Source of the DNA: an uncultured Saprospirales bacterium | GTDB taxonomy: Bacteria; Bacteroidota; Bacteroidia; Chitinophagales; Saprospiraceae | Length of the DNA: 42,772 bases | Direction: 5' to 3' | Assembly (NCBI GenBank): GCA_937864265.1 | Contig: CALMIR010000111.1 | Span: 1 to 42,772, forward strand | Part shown: positions 26,961 through 35,947 of the stretch, one piece after another | How the letters are laid out: each line of letters opens with the position of its first letter | How positions within the stretch are numbered: position 1 is the stretch's first letter | Translations under genes and position numbers: made by a program | Notes under the pieces: generated by a model | Database searches by the model: none | What the model was told of the DNA's origin: nothing | What the model saw: only the letters and a program-made list of their open reading frames with translations

Positions 26961-29918
26961 ATGCAGCTTTCTGTTAAAAGTAATGAACCCGAAACATTAG
27001 AGGTAGTCTATAACCTTTATGCCTATGAAGCAGACTTTTACCTGCCTGCCGCCTTTATTGTAACGGTAGGTTTGGACGGTGAATTGGCGCATATCAAGCA
27101 AAGGGCTACTATCGATACCCTGAAAGGGCAACACATGCCTATCACAGAGGAACGGGAAAAATTGCTGGATTTGATCGAGCAATTGCAGCCTAAATCGCTA
27201 GAGGATAAATACAACCCACCCAAAAAGAAAGCACTGAGTTTGCGTCAACTACTGCAAGATGAACAGATAAGTCCAAGTATCAAAAACTTTACGCACCGAT
27301 TGCTACATGAGCTGCTTATCGAAATTGAAAAAAATGGGCTTCCGCTCACTTGGGAGGTAGAAAGGAGAGTTCTGGTGCAACAGTTTTTAATCCCTTTGCA
27401 AAAATTGCCACTTGAGCCGCACCTGTACTTCAAAAAAGAAAAGGACAATATCCGTTACCGCCTTCAATTGGGGCAAGAAGATAAAATTTGGAACATCAGC
27501 TCCAAGGAAGTCGTTCCGGTTACCAATCATCCTGCTTGGCTCTACGTCGATGGCGAATTGGTGCAGGCGGCTTACATCAACGGCAATATGGTAAAGCCTT
27601 TTCAGGAAAAAGACGAGGTACTCATACCTCAGAAATCCATAAAAGCCTATTTTCAAAAATTTATACTCAAAGTAGCCGCTAAAGCGGATATTGAAGTCGA
27701 GGGTTTCGAGCTGAAACAATTCACCAACATAATAGCTGCCACCTTGCAGCCTAACCCCCATCTTTTTGAAAACAAATGGCTGCTGTCCCTACTTTTTCAA
27801 TATCCGGAAACAGAAGTAGCCTGGAGCGATAAAAAACACAAGATTACCAAACTGGAGTTTGGCCCCAATGAAGAGATAAACATCCTGCAAATTCTCCGTG
27901 ATGAAGCGGGCGAAAAAACATGGGTTGCTTTGCTAGAAAAAAAATTGGGTCTTAAACCCTATCCAGACAGCGCCCTTTTTTTTCGGGACGACCTCAACTA
28001 CGACAACCCCAAGGCCATACTAGAATGGCTGGCTCAAAACCGCCTAAAACTGGAAAAGCTCGGCCTAAAAGTAAGTACACCTGTTGTAGAGGAAAAAAAC
28101 CTGTACTTATTTCCCAGCCGCATCCAACTCAGCAGCGAGCAACAAAACGATTGGTTTGACTTATACGGCTATGTTACTGTAGGGGACTATCAATTTCCTT
28201 TCGTGTCGCTGGCTAAAAATATTAAGGAAAATGATCCCTACTACTTATTGCCCAATGGCGAATACTTTTTGATCCCCCAGGAATGGCTGAACAAATACCA
28301 GTCATTGGTGCAATTTGGCAAAAAGGAAAAAGACCACCTGAGGTTGACCAAAAGCCAGTTCATGCTACTCGATGAATTGGCGCTTTCGCCCGAAAATAAT
28401 GGGGCTACAGAACCTGCCAGTTTGGAGAACTTTGAAATATCCCCCCTTTTAAAGGCCGATTTGCGCCCTTACCAGTATGAAGGAGTCAAGTGGTTGGTTC
28501 AATTGTACGAAAAAGAATTGGGTGCTTGTCTGGCCGATGATATGGGATTGGGGAAAACACTCCAGACGATTGCCACATTACTACATGCTAAAGAAAAAAA
28601 GGCAAATCCCGAAAACTCAATCGAAAAACCCGCCCAACAGCTCAACCTTTTTGACACAACTCAAGAAGACATCACGTTTTTAAAACCACTGCAAGCCCTG
28701 ATTGTACTGCCCGCCTCGTTGGTTTTTAACTGGCAAAGCGAGATCAGCCGTTTTGCCCCCAATTTGCAAGTATATAACCACACCGGCCCCAAACGCTATA
28801 AGGATATTCGCCTATTACAACGCTTTGATGTCATACTGACCACTTACCAAACCGCGCTGCGCGACATCGACTTGCTTAACAAACTCGAATACGAATACAT
28901 CGTATTGGACGAAAGCCAGCAAATCAAAAACAAAGACAGCCAATTGTTCCGGGCGGTTAACGAACTCAATGCTCGACACAAAATATCCCTGAGTGGTACG
29001 CCTATAGAAAATTCGCTTTCCGATTTGTGGGCTCAAATGCAGTTCATCAATCCTGACCTGCTGGGCAGTTTTAACTTTTTTAAACGCCATTTTATTACGC
29101 CGATTGAAAAACGGCAAGATGACTTGAAAAAGGCGGAATTGCGCAAAATTGTGCAGCCCTATTTGTTGCGCCGCACCAAAGAAGAAGTGGCCCGTGATCT
29201 GCCCGAATTGACGACCAAGCTCTTTTACTCTGAAATGACGCCAGAGCAAAAGCGGCTTTACGAAAGTGAAAAATCCGCTGCGCGAAATTACCTGCTGGAA
29301 AATTTTTTAGCCGACAATGCACAGTACCGCTTGCAGGTGTTGCAAAGTCTGACCAAGCTGCGCCAACTGGCTAATCACCCAAAATTGGCGAAAACCCAAT
29401 ACGAAAAAAGCAGCGGTAAATTCCAGGATATCGTCGAACACTGGAACGTCATCCATAAAGGCGGACACAAGGTGCTTTTTTTCAGCTCCTTTGTCAAACA
29501 CTTAGAACTATACCGACAGCATTTCCATGAAGAGAATACGTCTTTTTCATGGCTTACCGGCGATATGACCGGCAAAGCCCGAGAAAAAGCCATCCGCCAG
29601 TTTCAGGAACAATCGGACATACAGGCATTTTTGATCTCCATCAAATCGGGAGGGGCAGGGCTTAATCTCACTGCCGCCAACTATGTATTCATACTAGACC
29701 CCTGGTGGAATCCTACGACCGAAAGGCAAGCCATCGCCCGTGCCCACCGCATCGGCCAGGACAAGCCTGTGATAGCCATCAAGTTCATTACTAAGGGAAG
29801 CATCGAAGAAAAAATCCTTTTGCTGCAAGAACGGAAAAGCCAACTGGCAGAAGACATTTTGTCCAGCAACGAGCACATCCACTTCAACAAAAGTGACATT
29901 GAGTATCTTTTTGATTGA
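26961..29918 (+). CDS. SNF2-family DEAD/DEAH-box helicase
   Basis: A 985-residue protein. The C-terminal about 470 residues are a Swi2/Snf2 ATPase: DLRPYQYEGVKWLVQL (about 500), Walker A ADDMGLGKTLQTIA (about 522-535), DEAH-equivalent DESQ (about 649), SGTPIENSLSDLW (about 676) and the C-terminal lobe SGGAGLNLTAANYVFILDPWWNP followed by RAHRIGQ (about 895-935). The N-terminal 450 residues match the uncharacterised region found in bacterial SNF2 proteins; no SWIM zinc motif is seen. It likely translocates on duplex DNA and remodels protein-DNA complexes. The end overlaps the pyruvate carboxylase frame by a possible TTG, but the true start of that gene is 24 bp later. Confidence 0.94.
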   Translation: MQLSVKSNEPETLEVVYNLYAYEADFYLPAAFIVTVGLDGELAHIKQRATIDTLKGQHMPITEEREKLLDLIEQLQPKSLEDKYNPPKKKALSLRQLLQDEQISPSIKNFTHRLLHELLIEIEKNGLPLTWEVERRVLVQQFLIPLQKLPLEPHLYFKKEKDNIRYRLQLGQEDKIWNISSKEVVPVTNHPAWLYVDGELVQAAYINGNMVKPFQEKDEVLIPQKSIKAYFQKFILKVAAKADIEVEGFELKQFTNIIAATLQPNPHLFENKWLLSLLFQYPETEVAWSDKKHKITKLEFGPNEEINILQILRDEAGEKTWVALLEKKLGLKPYPDSALFFRDDLNYDNPKAILEWLAQNRLKLEKLGLKVSTPVVEEKNLYLFPSRIQLSSEQQNDWFDLYGYVTVGDYQFPFVSLAKNIKENDPYYLLPNGEYFLIPQEWLNKYQSLVQFGKKEKDHLRLTKSQFMLLDELALSPENNGATEPASLENFEISPLLKADLRPYQYEGVKWLVQLYEKELGACLADDMGLGKTLQTIATLLHAKEKKANPENSIEKPAQQLNLFDTTQEDITFLKPLQALIVLPASLVFNWQSEISRFAPNLQVYNHTGPKRYKDIRLLQRFDVILTTYQTALRDIDLLNKLEYEYIVLDESQQIKNKDSQLFRAVNELNARHKISLSGTPIENSLSDLWAQMQFINPDLLGSFNFFKRHFITPIEKRQDDLKKAELRKIVQPYLLRRTKEEVARDLPELTTKLFYSEMTPEQKRLYESEKSAARNYLLENFLADNAQYRLQVLQSLTKLRQLANHPKLAKTQYEKSSGKFQDIVEHWNVIHKGGHKVLFFSSFVKHLELYRQHFHEENTSFSWLTGDMTGKAREKAIRQFQEQSDIQAFLISIKSGGAGLNLTAANYVFILDPWWNPTTERQAIARAHRIGQDKPVIAIKFITKGSIEEKILLLQERKSQLAEDILSSNEHIHFNKSDIEYLFD

Positions 29919-29941
29919 CAAAAACAAAACAAAGGCATTCT

Positions 29942-32900
29942 ATGGAAATTTTAAAGCGGAAATTCAAAAGACTTCTGGTTGCCAATCGCGGAGAGATTGC
30001 CATCCGTATCCTGCGGGCAGCATCAGAACTGGATTTGACTACTGTTGCCATCTATACTTGGGAAGATCGTTACAGCCAGCATCGCTACAAAGCAGATGAA
30101 GCCTATCAAATCGGTCACAAAGAAGAACCGCTTAAACCCTACTTAGACATAGAAGCCATCATTCGACTGGCCAAAGAAAACGATATTGATGCCATTCATC
30201 CTGGATATGGTTTTTTATCGGAAAATGTCACTTTTGCCCGGCGTTGCCGCGAAGAAGACATCGTTTTTATAGGGCCTTCTCCTGAAGTGATGGAAAAACT
30301 GGGAGACAAAGTGGCCGCAAAGACATTAGCCCGTCAGGAGCAAGTCCCTTTGATCGAAGACAGCCGACAAGCCTTGACTAGCGAAAGCATCGCCCTGGAA
30401 GAAGCCCAAAGAATTGGATTGCCCGTGATGATCAAAGCGGCGGCAGGTGGCGGCGGCAGAGGTATGCGAGTGGTACGGAATATAGAAGACTTGCCCAGAG
30501 AATTCAGCGACGCGAAAGGCGAAGCCCTGTCTGCTTTTGGTGACGATACCATTTTTCTCGAAAAATTTATCGACAACCCCAAACACATCGAAGTTCAGAT
30601 TTTAGGAGACCACCACGGCAATATCGTGCACTTGTACGAACGCGATTGCTCGGTGCAAAGGCGGTTCCAGAAAGTGGTGGAAATCGCCCCCTGCCCTACC
30701 CTGCGGCAAGCAACCAAAGACAAACTGTACGAGTATGCTTTGAGGCTGGCTCGTGCAGTAAATTACAACAATGCAGGAACTGTAGAGTTTTTGGTAGATG
30801 CGGATGAAAACATTTATTTCATAGAGGTCAACCCCCGCATACAAGTCGAGCATACCATTACCGAAGAGGTAACCGGGGTGGACATCGTGCGTTCTCAGAT
30901 TCTGATTGCGATGGGTTATCCGCTGCATCACAAAACCATTTTCATACAAAGCCAGGAAGACGTTCAGGTCAGCGGTTTTGCTATCCAATGTCGGGTAACT
31001 ACGGAAGACCCTTCACACGATTTCAAGCCAGACTACGGCACTTTAATTGCTTATCGAAGTGCTTCCGGTATGGGCATACGTTTGGATGCAGGCAGTGCTT
31101 ATCCCGGAGCCAAAATTTCGCCTTACTACGATAGTATGCTGGTGAAAGTAACAGCTTGGGGCCGAACTCTTAAAGGGGCATCGCAACGGCTACACCGGGC
31201 TTTGCGGGAATTTCGCATACGGGGCGTAAAAACCAATATTGGCTTTTTGCTGCAATTGCTGCAAAACGAAACCTTTCAGGAAGGGCAGGCAACCGTCAAT
31301 TTCATCAAAAACCACCCGGAACTGCTGACTCCGCCTGATTGGCAAGATCGAGCTACCAAACTGCTCCGCTATCTGGCAGATATTGAGGTCAACGGGCATC
31401 CAGATATCAAACATCCCGACCCCGATTTGCAGTTTTTTGAACCATCCGTTCCTTCATTTCCAAAATATGAGGAAAAAAAAGCAGGTACAAGGCAGTTGTT
31501 ACAGCAATTAGGGCCCGATGGATTTGCCCAATGGCTGAAAGAACAGAAAACCATTCATTATACCGATACCACCTTTCGAGATGCCCACCAATCGCTGTTG
31601 GCAACCCGCATGCGCACTTACGACATGATTCAAGTGGCCGAAAGTTTTGCCTGGCACCATGCCCAGGATATTTTTTCCATGGAAGTATGGGGGGGTGCTA
31701 CTTTCGACGTAGCGCTGCGCTTTTTAAAGGAGTGCCCTTGGGAAAGGCTGGAATTGCTGCGCAAAGCCATACCTAATATTTGTTTCCAAATGCTGCTTCG
31801 TGGGTCGAATGCGGTGGGTTATACGGCTTACCCCGATAACTTGATCATACGCTTTATCGAAGAAGCTGCTGAAACGGGCATCGATATCTTCCGCATTTTT
31901 GATTCGCTCAATTGGGTGGACGCGATGAAAACCAGCATTCGCACGGTACGAGAGCGCACCCATAGCATTGCAGAGGCTTGTATTTGTTATTCTGGTGATA
32001 TTACTGATCCGAGTAGAACCAAATTTACGTTGGCCTATTACCTCGATTTGGCGAAGCGATTGGAGGACGAGGGGGCACACATCATAGCCATCAAAGACAT
32101 GGCAGGGTTGTTAAAACCGCTCGCGGCTGAAATGCTGATCGATGGCTTAAAAAACACTGTTCAAACACCAATTCACCTACACACCCACGACACTTCATCC
32201 ATTCAATCGGCTACCTACCTCCGCGCCATTGAAGCAGGTGTCGATGTAGTAGATGTGGCCTTGGGGTCTATGTCTGGTTTAACGTCGCAGCCCAACTTCA
32301 ACGCCATAGTAGCCATGATGCAGGGCCATGTTCGGGAAAAAGAAATCAACCTGCACCAGCTCAACCAGTTTTCCAATTATTGGGAAGCCGTACGGCGCTA
32401 CTACTACCCTTTTGAGACCGAGCTGCGTTCGGGAACTGCCGAGGTTTATGAGCATGAAATTCCCGGCGGGCAGTATTCCAATTTGCGACCTCAAGCAAGG
32501 GCATTAGGTTTAGAAGAAAATTTTGAAAAAGTAAAAGAAAACTATGCGATTGCCAATCGGCTTTTTGGAGACATCATTAAAGTAACCCCTTCCTCCAAAG
32601 TGGTCGGTGATATGGCCCTTTTCATGACCGCCAATAGTTTGACAGAAGAAGATGTGATGAAAAAAGGCCAAAACCTGGCCTTTCCCGATAGCGTTAAAGC
32701 GCTCATGAGGGGCGATTTGGGTCAAATTGACGGTGGTTTCCCCGAGCAAATTCAGCAACTGGTATTAAAAGGAGAAAAGTCCTACACGGAACACCCCAAT
32801 GCCCACCTGGAGCCCATTCAATTTGAGGATGAATATCCATCTTTTCAATCAAAGTTCGGGACGCTCCCTTTCCGGGATTTCCTGTCTTACAAATTGTACC

Positions 32901-33391
32901 CCAAAGTATATACCGATTACCATGCTTTTCAGGAAGAATTTGGCGCTATCACCGTTTTACCCACGCCTGCTTTCTTTTATGGCCTAAAACCCAACGAAGA
33001 AATCATGGTCACATTGAGTAAAGGAAAGGGCTTGCTGTTAAAATACCTCAACTTGACAGAACCGGATTCGCAAGGCGTTCGCCTGGTTTTTTTCCTGCTC
33101 AACGGGCAAATGCGCTCTATTCCTATCCGCGACAACCACATCAAAACAGAATCGGTTGTACACCGCAAAGCGGCAGGCGGCAAAGAAATTGGCGCTCCGC
33201 TTCAAGGGAATTTATCCAAAATACTGGTATCGGAAGGAGATGTAGTGAGCGAAAACACGCCCTTGTTTACCATCGAAGCCATGAAAATGGAAAGTACCAT
33301 TACTTCGCCTGTTGAAGGCAAAGTGAAGAAAGTACACCTCAAGGATAAAACATTGGTTGAGCAAAATGATTTGGTGATTGAACTGGAGTAA
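29942..33391 (+). CDS. pyc: Pyruvate carboxylase
   Basis: A single-chain, alpha4-type enzyme of 1149 residues that makes oxaloacetate from pyruvate, bicarbonate and ATP. Domains in order: biotin carboxylase (about 8-455; LLVANRGEIAIRILRAA, HPGYGFLSEN, KAAAGGGGRGMRVVR); carboxyltransferase (about 540-810; YTDTTFRDAHQSLLATRMRT and the metal site IHLHTHDTSS); PYC_OADA allosteric/linker part (about 830-1040); and a biotinyl domain with EAMKMEST (Lys near 1114). The ATG at 29942 is preferred over an in-frame TTG at 29915 that overlaps the helicase stop, because the protein then starts MEILKRKFKRLLVANRGE. It follows the helicase by 23 bp and may be co-transcribed. Confidence 0.95.
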   Translation: MEILKRKFKRLLVANRGEIAIRILRAASELDLTTVAIYTWEDRYSQHRYKADEAYQIGHKEEPLKPYLDIEAIIRLAKENDIDAIHPGYGFLSENVTFARRCREEDIVFIGPSPEVMEKLGDKVAAKTLARQEQVPLIEDSRQALTSESIALEEAQRIGLPVMIKAAAGGGGRGMRVVRNIEDLPREFSDAKGEALSAFGDDTIFLEKFIDNPKHIEVQILGDHHGNIVHLYERDCSVQRRFQKVVEIAPCPTLRQATKDKLYEYALRLARAVNYNNAGTVEFLVDADENIYFIEVNPRIQVEHTITEEVTGVDIVRSQILIAMGYPLHHKTIFIQSQEDVQVSGFAIQCRVTTEDPSHDFKPDYGTLIAYRSASGMGIRLDAGSAYPGAKISPYYDSMLVKVTAWGRTLKGASQRLHRALREFRIRGVKTNIGFLLQLLQNETFQEGQATVNFIKNHPELLTPPDWQDRATKLLRYLADIEVNGHPDIKHPDPDLQFFEPSVPSFPKYEEKKAGTRQLLQQLGPDGFAQWLKEQKTIHYTDTTFRDAHQSLLATRMRTYDMIQVAESFAWHHAQDIFSMEVWGGATFDVALRFLKECPWERLELLRKAIPNICFQMLLRGSNAVGYTAYPDNLIIRFIEEAAETGIDIFRIFDSLNWVDAMKTSIRTVRERTHSIAEACICYSGDITDPSRTKFTLAYYLDLAKRLEDEGAHIIAIKDMAGLLKPLAAEMLIDGLKNTVQTPIHLHTHDTSSIQSATYLRAIEAGVDVVDVALGSMSGLTSQPNFNAIVAMMQGHVREKEINLHQLNQFSNYWEAVRRYYYPFETELRSGTAEVYEHEIPGGQYSNLRPQARALGLEENFEKVKENYAIANRLFGDIIKVTPSSKVVGDMALFMTANSLTEEDVMKKGQNLAFPDSVKALMRGDLGQIDGGFPEQIQQLVLKGEKSYTEHPNAHLEPIQFEDEYPSFQSKFGTLPFRDFLSYKLYPKVYTDYHAFQEEFGAITVLPTPAFFYGLKPNEEIMVTLSKGKGLLLKYLNLTEPDSQGVRLVFFLLNGQMRSIPIRDNHIKTESVVHRKAAGGKEIGAPLQGNLSKILVSEGDVVSENTPLFTIEAMKMESTITSPVEGKVKKVHLKDKTLVEQNDLVIELE

Positions 33392-33400
33392 TATTTTTTG

Positions 33401-33408
33401 TAATTTTG
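33401..33408 (+). promoter_or_regulatory. -7 element before the RlpA-SPOR gene
   Basis: TAATTTTG fits TAnnTTTG; a TTG at 33378-33380 lies 20 bp upstream, a normal -33 spacing. It sits just past the pyruvate carboxylase stop and 65 nt before the chosen ATG at 33474. Confidence 0.5.
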
Positions 33409-33473
33409 TTGCTAAGCACTGTGTATCAATGCGCTTATTGATGCACCCTGGTCTAACCAAATCCTGTAAGAAC

Positions 33474-34253
33474 ATGCAACAGTTATTACCCACCATTTTT
33501 TTGTTCCTTCTTCCCTTCTTTTTACTGGCTCAGAAAAATGAAAAAACCACCATTGCTACTAACTCAAAAAACAAGTTGGAAAGTGGCGATGCTATGTTTT
33601 ACGCCGATTACCTGCACGGTGAGCAGACAGCATACGGCGAAATATATCGCATGGAAGAATATACCTGCTCACACAACTATTATCCGCAGGGTACTTTGCT
33701 GCGTGTGACCAGGACTGATAATGGCAAATCGGTAACTGTACGGGTAAACGACAAGAGCACTTTCCCTTCAGGCGTGATTATTTATGTATCCAAAGCGGCA
33801 GCCATGCAACTCGATTTGGTCAAAGATGGTCGGGCCAACGTTACCATAGAATGGATGGGCAAAGAGGAAACGACAAAAGCGGCTACCTCCTACAACAGCC
33901 GAACACCCAATTCCAGTACCCGTTCCGATTTAACGGCTAAAGGATATTCCTCTAACAATCTGCCAACTTCCTACTCTAGCGGGTCTTCACAATCCAACAG
34001 CACGGTCAGAAAATTGAGCGGATCCAATTCTGGCTTTGCCCTACAATTGTCTTCCTACCAAGATCAAGATAATGCTTACCGACAAGTGCAGGAGCTCCAA
34101 AACCGAGGTCTAAGCAATGTTTTTATTTGGCAAAATGGCGGTTATTACAAAGTGGTAGTAGCGCAATTTTCGGATAAAGGTAGCGCCTATGATTACCTGC
34201 AAATGCTCAAGGAAAAATATTTATTGGATGGGATTATAGTGACTTTGAAATAG
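33474..34253 (+). CDS. rlpA: RlpA-like septal ring lytic transglycosylase with SPOR domain
   Basis: A 259-residue exported protein: signal peptide (about 1-18), double-psi beta-barrel of the RlpA family (about 38-125; YADYLHGEQTAYGEIYRMEEYTCSH, then VTVRVNDKSTFPSGVIIYVSKAAA), a Ser/Thr/Asn-rich linker (about 130-180) and a C-terminal SPOR domain (about 182-259; GFALQLSSYQDQDNAYRQVQEL) that binds denuded septal peptidoglycan. RlpA cleaves peptidoglycan strands during division. Where most members have RVNDRGP the protein reads RVNDKST. The start MQQLLPTIFLFLLPFFLLAQ is preferred over an in-frame TTG at 33378, which would bury the signal peptide. Confidence 0.88.
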   Translation: MQQLLPTIFLFLLPFFLLAQKNEKTTIATNSKNKLESGDAMFYADYLHGEQTAYGEIYRMEEYTCSHNYYPQGTLLRVTRTDNGKSVTVRVNDKSTFPSGVIIYVSKAAAMQLDLVKDGRANVTIEWMGKEETTKAATSYNSRTPNSSTRSDLTAKGYSSNNLPTSYSSGSSQSNSTVRKLSGSNSGFALQLSSYQDQDNAYRQVQELQNRGLSNVFIWQNGGYYKVVVAQFSDKGSAYDYLQMLKEKYLLDGIIVTLK

Positions 34254-34307
34254 CGGTCTGAAAAAATTAACTAGCTTTAGCCGCAAAAATGGATCAAAGA
34301 CTATAAA

Positions 34308-35303
34308 ATGACCAGCAGACGCAAGTTTATCCAGCAATCACTGAGCGGTGGCATGGCCTTATCTGTAGCCCCCATTCTATCCTCTTGTTCAACTGATGCT
34401 GCCTCCTCATCAGCAAGTACGGGGATAGCCTTATCCATTCCTATAGTGGTTTCCACCTGGGACAACAGGAAAGCCAATCAAGCCGCTTGGGAAGTCCTCA
34501 AAAACAAAGGCCGGGCGCTAGACGCTGTAGAACAAGGCGTGCATATTCCGGAAGCCGATCCCAATGACCGCTCCGTCGGTTACGGGGGCCGCCCTGACCG
34601 CGATGGAAAAGTAACCCTCGATGCCTGTATTATGGATGAAAAAGGCAATTGCGGTTCGGTCTGCTTTGTTCAAAATATCATGCATCCCATTTCAGTAGCC
34701 CGCAAAGTCATGGAAGAGACGCCTCACGTCATGCTCGCTGGAGATGGGGCCCTTCAGTTTGCCTTAGCACACGGTTTCCAGCAGGAAAACCTATTGACTG
34801 AAGCCTCAAAAGTAGAATGGGAGCAGTGGTTGGTAGATGCCAAATACGAGCCAGTGATCAACATTGAACGGCACGACACCATAGGGATGTTGGCCATCGA
34901 CCATGAGGGCAATATCAGCGGCGCTTGCACCACCAGTGGTATGGCTTATAAAATCCATGGCCGGGTCGGCGATTCGCCCATCATAGGCGCCGGACTGTTT
35001 GTGGATAACGAAGTGGGTGCCGCCGTAGCAACTGGAGTTGGAGAAGCCGTCATGAAAACCTTAGGCAGTTTTTTAGTAGTCGAATTGATGCGACAAGGCA
35101 GATCTCCACAGGAAGCCTGTGAGGAAGCCGTAGCACGCATTGCTAAAAAATATGCTGATTACAAGGATATTCAGGTCGGTTTCCTGGCCTTGAACAAATT
35201 AGGGCAAATAGGCGCTCATGCCATTCAGACTGGCTTCTTGTATGCCGTGACCAGTGAAGAGCGGCATGAGGCAGTTGATGCTTCCTCTTTATTGTCCCAT
35301 TAA
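34308..35303 (+). CDS. Tat-exported glycosylasparaginase/isoaspartyl peptidase family hydrolase
   Basis: A 331-residue N-terminal-nucleophile hydrolase of the aspartylglucosaminidase type. It begins with a twin-arginine signal SRRKFIQQ (3-10) and carries LSSC at 24-27, a lipobox-like site, so it may be a Tat-exported lipoprotein. The autocleavage and catalytic motif HDTIGM has Thr191 as nucleophile; RVGDSPIIGAG (219-229) and ATGVGEAV (about 240-247) supply substrate-binding residues. Family enzymes split the N-acetylglucosamine-asparagine bond of glycoproteins or isoaspartyl bonds. It probably acts in the periplasm or at the surface. It is convergent with a small lipoprotein gene (4-bp gap). 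Confidence 0.92.
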   Translation: MTSRRKFIQQSLSGGMALSVAPILSSCSTDAASSSASTGIALSIPIVVSTWDNRKANQAAWEVLKNKGRALDAVEQGVHIPEADPNDRSVGYGGRPDRDGKVTLDACIMDEKGNCGSVCFVQNIMHPISVARKVMEETPHVMLAGDGALQFALAHGFQQENLLTEASKVEWEQWLVDAKYEPVINIERHDTIGMLAIDHEGNISGACTTSGMAYKIHGRVGDSPIIGAGLFVDNEVGAAVATGVGEAVMKTLGSFLVVELMRQGRSPQEACEEAVARIAKKYADYKDIQVGFLALNKLGQIGAHAIQTGFLYAVTSEERHEAVDASSLLSH

Positions 35304-35307
35304 AAGG

Positions 35308-35724
35308 CTACTCCCTACTCAATCGAATACTGATTTCCAGGCGGTTGCCTTGGCTGTCGTCATAGACGCCGTCCCATTTTTGGCGGTTTTCTTTGCTAGC
35401 CAGAATTTCATAGTTGGCATACAGGGTATCGCTCAAGGTCACATCAAGATGGGTTTCATCGATGATTTCCCAAAGTACATTGCCTTGTGTTCCATCCGAA
35501 TACATCAAATTTCCAGTGCCGTCTTTTTCAAAAAACATGGAACCGCCTTTGTCCACCACCCGGTCAACAATAATCGAATCATTGACATAAGTTTTTACAG
35601 CGATCACATCGATGATCCAGTCGCCCGGTAAAATATCTTCCACTGGCCTGGGGCCACGGCTGTCTTTTGAGCAGTTGGAGAACAACAAAGTGCTAAAAAT
35701 CAATAGCATGAATAATTTTCTCAT
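35308..35724 (-). CDS. Small lipoprotein, lipocalin-like
   Basis: A 138-residue protein with a lipoprotein signal ending FSNC (Cys18). After the anchor comes GDWIIDVIAVKTYVNDSIIVDRVVDKGGSMFFEKDGTGNLMYSDGTQGNVLWEIIDETHLDVTL in outline: a tandem of short beta-strands as in Bacteroidota lipocalin-like lipoproteins, starting with the usual W after the linker. No function can be assigned. Codon use looks like that of neighbouring genes. It is monocistronic as far as visible and convergent with the asparaginase-type gene. Confidence 0.75.
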   Translation of the reverse strand: MRKLFMLLIFSTLLFSNCSKDSRGPRPVEDILPGDWIIDVIAVKTYVNDSIIVDRVVDKGGSMFFEKDGTGNLMYSDGTQGNVLWEIIDETHLDVTLSDTLYANYEILASKENRQKWDGVYDDSQGNRLEISIRLSRE

Positions 35725-35879
35725 GGGTATGTGTTGATGAATGATGTAAGCTGAATTCAGCCTCTAAAATTAGTTGTTTTTGCCTAATTAATAGCAAAAA
35801 AGATATTGGTGTTACATAACCCATACGTATGCAGATAGTTAAAGCTGCTGTAAATGACTTTGCATATTAAAGCCGATAT

Positions 35880-35906
35880 AAAAAGCGGCACACCTAAGTG
35901 TGCCGC
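35880..35906 (-). terminator. Intrinsic terminator after the T9SS surface protein gene
   Basis: On the minus strand a 9-bp perfect GC-rich stem (arms GCGGCACAC at 35885-35893 and GTGTGCCGC at 35898-35906, 4-nt loop) is followed by five T. A second, smaller hairpin (TCCCTG/CAGGGA, 35926-35942) lies between it and the stop codon at 35948 and has a T-run on the plus side, so it could work in the other direction. Confidence 0.9.
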
Positions 35907-35947
35907 CTCTTAAATTGGTCTAAAATCCCTGCCTTTCAGGGAGTTTT

